DNA of 17,491 bases, taken from contig JBFGNS010000093.1 in NCBI GenBank assembly GCA_041574955.1, forward strand, positions 1 to 17,491, written 5' to 3'. The notes beneath the pieces were generated by a model, which saw nothing but the letters and a program-made list of their open reading frames with translations, did not search any database and was not told the DNA's origin. A program made the translations under genes and the position numbers. Shown here one piece after another: positions 1 to 6,324 of this stretch. Position 1 is the stretch's first letter, and each line of letters starts with the position of its first letter. This DNA is from CALZJC01 sp041574955. Its GTDB lineage: Bacteria; Acidobacteriota; Thermoanaerobaculia; Multivoradales; JAHEKO01.

Positions 1-313
1 CAAGGCCGAGCTCCACCCGCACCGCGTGGCGCACCGGGCTCATGCCAGCGAGCGCGAAGGTCACCCGGTAGGCCCCCGGCGGCAGGCCGCGCAGGAGGTA
101 GTGGCCGTCGAGCTTCGACAGCGCGGAGCGCTCGCCCTGGAGCGCCGGCGAGGCGGCCGTCACTCTCACCCCGGCCAGGCCGGAGCCGCTGCCGTCGGTC
201 ACCCGGCCCTCGAGGGAGCCGGTCTCGAGCGCCTGCGGCGCCGCCGGCGCCGGCACGATCGCAACCGCCAGGACGGCTGCGGCCGCGATATGGCGACAAC
301 CGTTGGAGCCCAT
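1..313 (-). CDS. Secreted carboxypeptidase-regulatory-like (Cna-B-like) domain protein, 5' part only
   Basis: The gene reads off the left edge, so only about 104 N-terminal residues are visible. It starts at the ATG at 313-311, preceded by a GGAG-type ribosome site. The first 28 or so residues form a signal peptide: after MGSNGCRHI comes an Ala/Val-rich core ending in PAPAAPQA. Next comes a domain beginning LEGRVTDGSGSGLAGVRVTA, with SKLDGHYLLRGLPPGAYRVTF further on. This is the classic carboxypeptidase-regulatory-like / Cna-B beta-sandwich pattern (G-x-V-x-D, then DGxYxLxxLPPGxYxV). In Acidobacteriota this domain often opens large TonB-dependent Oar-like receptors, but it also occurs in other secreted proteins. 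The rest of the protein is outside the window, so the full identity is unknown. The signal peptide and domain are seen directly; the receptor idea is inference. Confidence 0.72.
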   Translation of the reverse strand, partial: MGSNGCRHIAAAAVLAVAIVPAPAAPQALETGSLEGRVTDGSGSGLAGVRVTAASPALQGERSALSKLDGHYLLRGLPPGAYRVTFALAGMSPVRHAVRVELGL

Positions 314-416
314 CGGGACTCTCCAATCCTCCTGCCCGGTGCCCCGCGGGCGGCAGGCCGGCGCCGGCTCGGCGCACCCCCGCGCCCGGCGAGACGTCTG
401 TTGTTCCGTGCGGTCC

Positions 417-422
417 AGTATA
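417..422 (-). promoter_or_regulatory. Candidate -10 box (TATACT) for the secreted protein gene
   Basis: The minus strand reads GCGGTATACTGG here, matching TATAAT at five of six bases in otherwise GC-rich DNA. It lies about 104 bases upstream of the ATG at 313. No convincing -35 box is seen at 16-18 bases, so this is a weak call. Confidence 0.3.
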
Positions 423-438
423 CCGCTGGGGCCGGAAG

Positions 439-1038
439 CTACTCGCGGACCCGTACGACGACGAACGTGACGTCGTCGTCCAGCGGCCGGCCCCGGCTCC
501 ACTCCGCCTGGCGCTCCAGCAGCCGCGCCACCACGCCGGTGGGCGGCAGGCCGGCGGTGGCGGCGAACGCCTGCTCGGCGCGGTCGTAGCCGAACAGCTC
601 GTCGTCGGGGTCGAGCCGCTCGGGGAAGCCGTCGCTCATCAGCAGCACGGTGTCGCCCGGCGCCAGCGGCACCCGCGTCTCGCGGTACGGCAGGTGGCCG
701 GCGGTGCCGAGCGGCAGGCCGGCGAGCTCGATCGCCTCTACCCGCCTGCTGCCGGCGCGCAGCAGCAGCGGCGGCGGCATGCCGGCGGCGGCGACCCGCA
801 CGCCGCCGTCCTCGAAGCGGGCGAGGGTGAGCGCCATCGACAGCCGGCGCAGCCGCATGCCGCGTAGCGCCGCCGAGGTTCTGGCCAGCACCTCGGCGAG
901 CTCGGGCCCCGAGGCCAGCGCCTGGAACAGCCCCTTGGTAGCGGTGACGAGGGTGCCGGCGCGCAGGCCGTGGCCGGTGGCGTCGCCGATGGCGACCGTC
1001 AGCGCCCCGTCGCCGGCATGGTCGAAGTCAGGCGGCGC
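439..1038 (-). pseudogene. SpoIIE/RsbU-type protein phosphatase, C-terminal remnant
   Basis: From about 1029 down to the TAG at 441-439 the minus strand encodes most of a PPM/SpoIIE-type serine phosphatase domain. It includes the metal-binding motif VAIGDATGHGLRAGT, then LARFEDGGVRVAAAGMPPPL, PLAPGDTVLLMSDGFPE and the closing LDDDVTFVVVRVRE. Family members dephosphorylate anti-anti-sigma factors in partner-switching signalling. The usual upstream GGDYYD metal motif is missing: the homology begins abruptly at DFDHAGDGALTV near 1029. No ATG, GTG or TTG lies in this frame between that point and the GTG at 891, and starting at 891 would remove the GDATGHG motif. The fragment is therefore unlikely to be an intact gene. 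It pairs with the N-terminal piece at 1028-1291, which is in another frame; together they look like one gene with an out-of-frame internal deletion. Confidence 0.7.
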
Positions 1039-1291
1039 CGCTCCAATCCGCCGGGGTCGCGGTGGGTGGCAGGCGGGTGGCGACCATGGGCCAGCCGGAG
1101 TCGTCGATCGCGGGGCCGGCGAGCTCGAGCCGGGCGTCCGGCGAGTAGCGCCACTGCTCGGGAAGCTCGGTGACCGTCCCGGGCGCCAGCACCGGCCGTT
1201 CGGCTGGCGGCGGCGCGCCGGCGGCGGCGCTCGCCACGAGCGCCGCCAGCAGCAGCGTAGGGGCGCCGGCCGGGCGCCTGGCGTCGGTCAT
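1028..1291 (-). pseudogene. N-terminal remnant of the same SpoIIE-type phosphatase
   Basis: An 87-codon frame starts at the ATG at 1291-1289 and ends at the TGA at 1030-1028. It has an Ala/Leu-rich signal sequence (residues 11-26), then WRYSPDARLELAGPAIDDSG and W-P-MVATRLPP. That W-x-Y-x-P / DDSGW pattern is the start of the jelly-roll-like extracellular domain that precedes the membrane part of many SpoIIE-family phosphatases in Acidobacteriota-type genomes. The reading stops at DWSGAA, where the homologous protein would continue into the rest of the jelly roll and several membrane helices. The phosphatase domain picks up only a few bases away in a different frame. Several hundred residues would be missing from a full-length protein. 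The domain recognition is from memory of the family pattern, not from a search. Confidence 0.6.
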
Positions 1292-1511
1292 CGGGGACGG
1301 TCCTCGATCGTCACCCGAGTCTACGGCGGCCGGCGCAGGGGGTTCTGGCGACGCGCGCGGCATGCGCCGCGGGCCATCGGGTGCGAGCCGGCCAGCGTGG
1401 GGTTGCCGTCCGGGTCGGGAGAGCCGCGGGTGGGTGGCGCCGGCCGGCGGACTCTGGGGTATCCTGGCGGGTGAGCGAGCCGGGGCGGCGGGTCCGCGCC
1501 GGCGGCGGACC

Positions 1512-1997
1512 ATGCCGGAGCCCGACACCGACACGCTGCGCCAGACCGTCCTCGACTGGCTGCTGGACGAGGGCTGGACGGTATCCGAGCAGGAGCACGA
1601 GGACGCGGTCTGGCTGCTCGACGCGCGCGACTCCGGCCAGCGTCGGCTGGTGATCGGCCTGTCCAGGAAGCCCGCGGACCAGCTGCGCATCCAGGCCGGC
1701 GTCAAGTTCACTCCCGCCCAGCAGCAGCAGTTCGCCGCCCTGCAGGGCGAGCTGCGCTCGCGGATCATCTGGGAGCTGCGCTTCCGCCTGCTGGCGATGA
1801 ACGTCGACTTCCAGGGCCTCGGCGACCCGCTCGAGCAGGTCGCGCTGTCGCAGCGGATCTACCTCGACGGCCTCACCAAGGACGCCTTCCTGCAGCGCAT
1901 CTCGCAGGTCAAGAACAGCCTGCTGACGGTCATCTGGTCGGTGGTGCGCTACGCCGAAGGGACGGTCGGCAGCGCCCCCGAGCCCAGGGTGCACTGA
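1512..1997 (+). CDS. DUF2299-like protein of unknown function
   Basis: A 161-residue protein read from the ATG at 1512; the upstream extension of the frame is low-complexity and looks non-coding. No strong Shine-Dalgarno site is visible (GGCGG only). The sequence is soluble, with no signal peptide or membrane segment. The N-terminal third, LRQTVLDWLLDEGWTVSEQE, followed by a strand-rich stretch (VWLLDARDS, RRLVIGLS), and the long helical C-terminal half (RIIWELRFRLLAMNVDFQGL, then GLTKDAFLQRISQVKNSLLT) resemble the DUF2299 family of small archaeal and bacterial proteins. That family has no established function. It is divergently oriented from the broken phosphatase and followed after its TGA by an unrelated-looking coding fragment. 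The gene is clearly real by codon use; the family name is a moderate-confidence recollection. Confidence 0.75.
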   Translation: MPEPDTDTLRQTVLDWLLDEGWTVSEQEHEDAVWLLDARDSGQRRLVIGLSRKPADQLRIQAGVKFTPAQQQQFAALQGELRSRIIWELRFRLLAMNVDFQGLGDPLEQVALSQRIYLDGLTKDAFLQRISQVKNSLLTVIWSVVRYAEGTVGSAPEPRVH

Positions 1998-2213
1998 CGG
2001 CGGCGGGCTGCCGCCCTGCCCGCGGGGCTGCCGGGGCGCGACTCCGGCTTCGGCCGGCGGCTGGCCAGCCACTTCGAGTTCCTGTGGGAATGCGCGGCAA
2101 CCCATCCGATCGACCAGCCACTGGTGACGCAGCTGTTCGGCCAGCAGATGGTCCCGCCCTACCCGGCCTACCTGCGCGACTATCTGAGAGTCTGCCGGCC
2201 GGATGTCTTGTGA
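1998..2213 (+). pseudogene. Orphan C-terminal coding fragment, protein unidentified
   Basis: Directly after the TGA of the DUF2299-like gene, and in the same frame, 71 codons run to the TGA at 2211-2213. From about 2028 the translation looks like genuine protein: GRDSGFGRRLASHFEFLWEC, then AATHPIDQPLVTQLFGQQMV and PPYPAYLRDYLRVCRPDVL. There is no ATG, TTG or GTG at a suitable position near its beginning; the only GTG (LVTQLF) is well inside. It therefore looks like the 3' end of a gene whose 5' part is lost. I do not recognise the family. The mixed polar/aromatic composition and conserved-looking PPYPAYL tail argue against a chance frame. An alternative is a short gene using a CTG start. Confidence 0.4.
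1999..2015 (+). terminator. GC hairpin just after the DUF2299-like stop codon
   Basis: GGCGGC (1999-2004) pairs perfectly with GCCGCC (2010-2015) around a five-base loop GGGCT, one base after the TGA. No T-run follows, so it is at best a weak or factor-assisted terminator, and such GC hairpins arise easily at this base composition. Confidence 0.2.
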
Positions 2214-2237
2214 GGGGGGTGGCGGTGCGCGCCCCCT
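2213..2237. terminator. Possible hairpin between convergent coding ends
   Basis: AGGGGG (2213-2218) can pair with CCCCCT (2232-2237) across a 13-base loop, exactly between the fragment ending at 2213 (+) and the acetyltransferase gene ending at 2236 (-). The position suits a bidirectional terminator, but there is no T-tract on either strand. Confidence 0.25.
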
Positions 2238-2736
2238 AGCTCTCCGGCGCCGTCGGGTCGATCGGCCGCTCCAGGCAGAGCCGCGGCGCTGGATGGAAGT
2301 TGTGCCGGCGCAGGAAGGCGAGCAGCGCCAGGTTGTCCCATGCCACCTCGGTGCGCAGCCGGGAGACGTGCAGCGCGCCGAGGTTGAGCCGCAGCTGGCG
2401 CAGCAGGGCGGAGCCGATCCGGTGGCGCCGCCGCGCCGGATCGACGCCGATCGTGTCGAGGGTGGCGGTGGGCTCGGTGACGCCGAACTCGCCGTAGAAG
2501 ACGGTGGCGATCACGAAGCCGGCGACCCGCCCGTCGACCTCCGCCACCAGCGACAGGTGCACGTCGGAGTCGCGCAGCGCGCGCTCGAGCAGGCGCTCGA
2601 AGTAGTGCGGCCGCCGTCGGCCTGAGGACGCCGCGTCGATGGCGACGACGGCGTCGAGATCACCGGCCAGGAGCGTGCGCACCGGGACGGCGTCGGTCTC
2701 CAGGGTGCCGGGTCCGATCGGGGGCTCGCTGGTCAT
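2236..2736 (-). CDS. GNAT-family N-acetyltransferase, last gene of the benzoyl-CoA operon
   Basis: A 166-residue acetyltransferase starting at the ATG at 2736-2734, chosen because GGAGGA sits six bases upstream; a GTG at 2778 would add 14 residues lacking family features. The GNAT fold is visible: VRTLLAGDLDAVVAIDA (strand 1/helix 1), LVAEVDGRVAGFVIATVF (strands 2-3), the acetyl-CoA-binding stretch LDTIGVDPARRRHRIGSALL (motif A, R-x-x-x-G-x-G/S-x-L), and LRTEVAWDNLALLAFLRRHNF (motif B). The insert YGEFGVTEPTA precedes motif A. It lies 43 bases after bcrD on the same strand, so it is probably co-transcribed. Its substrate cannot be read from the sequence. Reversible lysine acetylation of benzoate-CoA ligase is known in Rhodopseudomonas, so regulation of a pathway enzyme is an attractive but unproven idea. 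Confidence 0.85.
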   Translation of the reverse strand: MTSEPPIGPGTLETDAVPVRTLLAGDLDAVVAIDAASSGRRRPHYFERLLERALRDSDVHLSLVAEVDGRVAGFVIATVFYGEFGVTEPTATLDTIGVDPARRRHRIGSALLRQLRLNLGALHVSRLRTEVAWDNLALLAFLRRHNFHPAPRLCLERPIDPTAPES

Positions 2737-2742
2737 GCTGGG

Positions 2743-2748
2743 TCCTCC
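2743..2748 (-). promoter_or_regulatory. Ribosome binding site fixing the GNAT start
   Basis: The minus strand reads GGAGGA, six bases before the ATG at 2736. It favours this start over the in-frame GTG at 2778. Confidence 0.6.
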
Positions 2749-2779
2749 TCGTCCTGGGCGGCCGCCGGCCGCCGTCACC

Positions 2780-3700
2780 TCACCGGGCGCCGGCCGTCGC
2801 TGCCCTCGAATCGAGCAGCCGGTGGCGGAAGGCGCCCCACAGCGCGGCGCCCAGGGCGCCGGCGTAGATCGAGAGCGGATGGGCGTGCAGCTCGAGCGCC
2901 AGGCCGTCCTCTGCCACCTTTTCGCGCATCGCGGCCAGCAGGCCGGCGTCGGCCGCCAGCCCGCCGGTCACCAGCACCCGCTCCTCGGCGCCGGCGGCTC
3001 GCAGCAGCTTGACGAACCGTCCCGCCATCGACTGGTGGATGCCCTTCAGGATGTCGGCGGTGCCGACGCCGCGGCTCACCATGTTGATCACGTCGGTCTC
3101 GGCCAGCACCGCGCAGATGCTCGACACCTGCTCGGGGTGGCTGGCTTCGAGCGACAGCGGTCCGACGTCCTCGAGCGCCACGCCCAGGTAGCGGGCGACG
3201 TTCTCGAGGAACTGCCCGGAGCCCGAGGCGCACTGGCTGGTCATGCGGTAGCCCAGCACCTTGCTACGGGCGTCGATGCGCATGGCGCGGGCGTGCAACG
3301 CGCCGACGTCGAGCACGGCGCGGGCCGCCGGCTGCAGGAAGATCGCGCCCCGGGCGTGGGCCGTCATGCCGTAGAAGTGGCCGCGACGGAACGCCACCAG
3401 CTCGCCCTCACCGGTGCTGGCGACGTAGTCGAGCTCGGCGGCCGCCAGCCCGGACTCCTCGAGCACCGCCGCCCAGCCGTCGCCGATCACCTTGTCGAGG
3501 TCACGCCGCCGGATGCGGTCGGCGCGCGTTGCCACCACCTCGACCTGCTCGGCGCGGCCGATGCGCAGCAGGGCGAACTTGACCGAGCTCGAGCCGACGT
3601 CGACGCCGGCGGTGAGCAGCGGCTCGCCGCGGCCGAGCGGCGGGCGGAGGGCGTCAGCCTCGCGGCCCGCCGCGGTGGCCGGTGTCGGGCCGGCGGTCAC
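2780..3700 (-). CDS. bcrD: Benzoyl-CoA reductase subunit D (ATP-binding activator subunit)
   Basis: A 306-residue ASKHA-fold ATPase subunit. With BcrA it hydrolyses ATP and feeds electrons through a bridging [4Fe-4S] cluster to BcrBC. Start is the GTG at 3700-3698, overlapping the bcrA stop by four bases (GTGA), with GGAGG nearby. Visible motifs are the phosphate-1 loop AGVDVGSSSVKFALL (residues 31-45), VLDVGALHARAM (about 129-140), the cluster-ligand region TSQCASGSGQFLENVARYLG (Cys157), SSICAVLAETDVIN (Cys196), and the adenosine motif VLVTGGLAADAG (about 242-253). The two cysteines match the conserved pair of the BcrD/HgdC activator family. The first 28 residues are an Ala/Pro-rich extension with no family features. 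BcrD and BcrA are distinguished by length: BcrA carries a large insert that this protein lacks. Confidence 0.92.
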   Translation of the reverse strand: MTAGPTPATAAGREADALRPPLGRGEPLLTAGVDVGSSSVKFALLRIGRAEQVEVVATRADRIRRRDLDKVIGDGWAAVLEESGLAAAELDYVASTGEGELVAFRRGHFYGMTAHARGAIFLQPAARAVLDVGALHARAMRIDARSKVLGYRMTSQCASGSGQFLENVARYLGVALEDVGPLSLEASHPEQVSSICAVLAETDVINMVSRGVGTADILKGIHQSMAGRFVKLLRAAGAEERVLVTGGLAADAGLLAAMREKVAEDGLALELHAHPLSIYAGALGAALWGAFRHRLLDSRAATAGAR

Positions 3701-5016
3701 GCCGCCCTCCGTACTCCGCGGCGGGCGAACAGCGCCGCGCCCAGGGCGCCGGTGTAGATCGAGTCGGGCGAGATGTTGAGCGTCCTGTCGCCGTAGTTCT
3801 CGGCTACCAGGTCGGTCAGCGCGGCTACCGCCGCCGGGTTGTTGGCCACCCCGCCGGTGAAGGTGAACTCGTTCTCGATGCCGCCGGAGCGCGCCAGCAG
3901 CGACATCGCCCGGAGCACGATGGCGCGGTGTAGCCCGGCCAGGATGTCCTCGCGGCGCTGGCCGAGAGACAGCCGCTCGCGCAGCTCGGCGCCGGCGAAC
4001 ACCGGGCAGGTGGAGTTGATCTTGATGGTCGAGGTGGACTGCTGGGCGAGCGGTCCCAGCTCGTGCACCCCGAGGCTCATCTCGTCGGCGATGTAGCCCA
4101 GGTAGCGGCCGCAGCCGGCGGCGCAGCGGTCGTTCATCTGGAAGCTGGTGACGATGCCGTCGCCGTCCACCTGGATCGCCTTGGTGTCCTGACCGCCGAT
4201 GTCCAGCACGGTCCTGGTGGCGGGGAACAGGGCGTGGGCGCCGAGGCCGTGGCACAGGATCTCGGAGCGGATCTGCTCCTTGGGGAACGGCAGCCGGGCG
4301 CGGCCGTAGCCGGTGCCGACCGAGGCGACCTCCTCGAGCTCGACGGCGCGCGCCTGGTCGACCGCCGCACCCAGGCCGGCGGCCTGCTCGCCGAGGGTCT
4401 TGCCGCTCTTGTCGAGCGCCGCCGCCAGCGCCTCGCCGATCAGCCGCTCCGGGCCGTCGCCTACCGCGTTCTCGACCGGCAGGATCGCCTGGTCGAACAG
4501 CCCGCCGAGCAGCTCGAACTGGATGCCGCGCGGGTCGGCCAGTCGCTCCGCGGCGCGCATGTAGTCGGCCGCCGCCAGGTCGCGGAAGAAGTCGCTCTGC
4601 CGCGTTGCGAGGCCCGAGAAGTGGGCCGCGGCGCGCTCTTCCATCTCCGCCAGGATGGCGTCGAGGCGCGCCTCGAGCTGGCGGCGGTACGGGCGGTGGC
4701 GGGGCGCCGCGGCGGCCCGGTGCAGCTCCTCGCCGAGCCGCGCCAGCTGCTGCCGGTGGTGCAGCCGCCGGAAGCCGCGCTCGACCAGCGGCAGGAACAG
4801 CTCGTCCAGCCCGGCCAGGGCCGGGTCGGCGGCGAGCGCCCGCCGGGCGAGCCCGAAGCGCGCCTGCACGAACGCCTCGTCGCGCGCCACCCGGCTGGCC
4901 ACCTCGTAGTTGGAGCGGCTGTTGGTGATGCCGCGGCCGAGCAGCCGGCCCTGCTCGTCGAGGATGACCGCCTTGGTGGTGGTCGATCCCAGGTCGACGC
5001 CGAGCCAGACCTTCAT
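3697..5016 (-). CDS. bcrA: Benzoyl-CoA reductase subunit A (ATP-binding activator subunit)
   Basis: A 439-residue partner of BcrD. It starts at the ATG at 5016-5014, overlapping the bcrB stop by four bases (ATGA), with GGGAG upstream. The N terminus WLGVDLGSTTTKAVILDEQG is the phosphate-1 loop. Residues from about 45 to 245 form the helical insert typical of the long BcrA/BadF form (HFSGLATRQSDFFRDL, RGIQFELLGGLFDQAILPVE). VLDIGGQDTKAIQVD (about 270-284), NDRCAAGCGRYLGYIADEM (Cys298, Cys302), STCPVFAGAELRERL (Cys337) and FTFTGGVANN (about 385-393) complete the ASKHA core and the cluster ligands. The length and insert place it with the Thauera/Rhodopseudomonas Bcr/Bad type rather than the shorter Bzd-type subunits. 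Two rounds of ATP-driven conformational change are thought to drive transfer of two electrons to the aromatic ring. Confidence 0.95.
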   Translation of the reverse strand: MKVWLGVDLGSTTTKAVILDEQGRLLGRGITNSRSNYEVASRVARDEAFVQARFGLARRALAADPALAGLDELFLPLVERGFRRLHHRQQLARLGEELHRAAAAPRHRPYRRQLEARLDAILAEMEERAAAHFSGLATRQSDFFRDLAAADYMRAAERLADPRGIQFELLGGLFDQAILPVENAVGDGPERLIGEALAAALDKSGKTLGEQAAGLGAAVDQARAVELEEVASVGTGYGRARLPFPKEQIRSEILCHGLGAHALFPATRTVLDIGGQDTKAIQVDGDGIVTSFQMNDRCAAGCGRYLGYIADEMSLGVHELGPLAQQSTSTIKINSTCPVFAGAELRERLSLGQRREDILAGLHRAIVLRAMSLLARSGGIENEFTFTGGVANNPAAVAALTDLVAENYGDRTLNISPDSIYTGALGAALFARRGVRRAA

Positions 5017-6314
5017 GCCGCTCCCGCCGCGCCGGCGCGCTTCTGCTCGAGCATCTGGAGGTAGCTCTCCAGCCGGTTCTTGATGTTGGCCGAGGAGAAG
5101 TAGCGCGGGTCCACCAGGTCCGACTCGATGAAGCCGCCGGGCACGCCGGTGCGCTCCTCGAGCTGGCGCAGCATCAGCAGCTGGCCGACGCTGAACGAGT
5201 TGCAGCTCTTGACGCTGTTGATCAGGAAGCCGTCGGCGCGATAGTCGCGGATGTAGTCGGCGAGCAGGTCGGTGCGGCTGGGCAGGCCGAGGTTGGTGTA
5301 GCACCCCAGGCAGTAGTCGGCGAGGGTCTCGAGCGGCCGCTCGGGGTCGTGGCGGAAGCCGCGGTCGTACAGGCCGCCGACCTTGGTGTAGCTCGACGCC
5401 ACCACCACCGCGCCCTCGTCGTAGAACATCTTCCAGAACTCGCGGAAGCTGGTCCAGTTGGGCGGGCCCTCGACCACCAGGCGGTAGCGCTCCTCTCCCA
5501 GCTCGCCCTCGGGGGTGAGCGGGCCGAGGCCATCGGCCAGCCGCTGCTCGATCTCGGCGCGCAGCGTGCGGTAGTAGTCGACACCCTCATCGGTGCCGCG
5601 AAAGGCGGTGAACATCGGACCGATGTAGTAGACGCCGCCGAAGTAGGCGTCGATCGGCGACGGCACGTTGCTGGCGCTTTCGAGCACCCACACGAGGTCG
5701 TCCTCGGCCGCCGCCGACAGCGCCAGGCTGCGCGCCAGGCGCTCGCGGTCGAACCGCCGGCCGGTCACCTTCTCGAGCGCCGGGATCACCTGGCTGGTGA
5801 GCTGGTCGACGACGTAGCCGCGCTGGTGGTCGTGGATGCGGCCGTCGGCCTGGTAGGGGACGTGCAGCATGGCCACCGGGCAGTCGTACTCCTGGCGCAG
5901 CAGCTCGAACCACTTCATGAAGGTGAAGCAGCCGGTGTAGGAGAGCAGCAGCAGGTCGGGCTCGGGCAACCGGCGGCCGGTGGGGCCCACGTTGCCCTGC
6001 TTGAGCATGCCGATGTCGCACTTGACGTAGGTGCAGACGTCCTCGCTGTGGCCGTGCTTCTCGGCCTCGGCGATGTAGCCGCCCGACAGCCGGCGCATCC
6101 CCGACTGCAGGGCGTTGATCTCGGGCAGCACCGGCAGCACGTCGAACGACCGCATCAGCTCGGTCAGGTTGCCCGGCACGAAGGTGTAGACCACCTTGCG
6201 GCCCTCGTCGCGCGCCCGCTCGAGCGCCTCGTAGTGGTCGGCGATCATCCGCTTCTGGAGCAGCATGCTCTGCTCCTTGCGGACCTCGGTGGCGGTGGCA
6301 GCGCTGTTCGTCAT
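5013..6314 (-). CDS. bcrB: Benzoyl-CoA reductase subunit B
   Basis: A 433-residue catalytic subunit of the 2-hydroxyacyl-CoA dehydratase/BcrB superfamily. It starts at the ATG at 6314-6312, ten bases after bcrC, with a TGAGGA site overlapping the bcrC stop. Family features are FVPGNLTELMRSFDVLPVLP (about 45-64), the cysteine cluster region EDVCTYVKCDIGML (Cys94, Cys99), LLSYTGCFTFMKWFELLRQ (Cys129), the late LADYCLGCYTNLGLPSR (Cys335, Cys338) and LINSVKSCNSFSVGQLL (Cys371). With BcrC it carries the iron-sulfur clusters that bind benzoyl-CoA and reduce it to cyclohexa-1,5-diene-1-carbonyl-CoA. The protein is cytoplasmic, with no signal peptide. Related dehydratase subunits are excluded mainly by the neighbours: Dch, Oah and Had act only in benzoyl-CoA degradation. 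Confidence 0.95.
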   Translation of the reverse strand: MTNSAATATEVRKEQSMLLQKRMIADHYEALERARDEGRKVVYTFVPGNLTELMRSFDVLPVLPEINALQSGMRRLSGGYIAEAEKHGHSEDVCTYVKCDIGMLKQGNVGPTGRRLPEPDLLLLSYTGCFTFMKWFELLRQEYDCPVAMLHVPYQADGRIHDHQRGYVVDQLTSQVIPALEKVTGRRFDRERLARSLALSAAAEDDLVWVLESASNVPSPIDAYFGGVYYIGPMFTAFRGTDEGVDYYRTLRAEIEQRLADGLGPLTPEGELGEERYRLVVEGPPNWTSFREFWKMFYDEGAVVVASSYTKVGGLYDRGFRHDPERPLETLADYCLGCYTNLGLPSRTDLLADYIRDYRADGFLINSVKSCNSFSVGQLLMLRQLEERTGVPGGFIESDLVDPRYFSSANIKNRLESYLQMLEQKRAGAAGAA

Positions 6315-6324
6315 CGGCCGGTCC

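Noticed and set aside
26..1474. Long plus-strand open frames over the left end.
   Set aside because: They are Arg/Gly/Ala/Pro-rich shadows antisense to the secreted protein and phosphatase remnants, with no domain pattern.
1995..2015. TGA followed at once by a GC hairpin and an in-frame continuation, suggesting a selenocysteine codon with a SECIS element.
   Set aside because: The hairpin is closer to the TGA than in known bacterial SECIS elements, it is simple GC repeat sequence, and the protein shows no redox motif at that position. A deleted gene or chance frame continuity is simpler.
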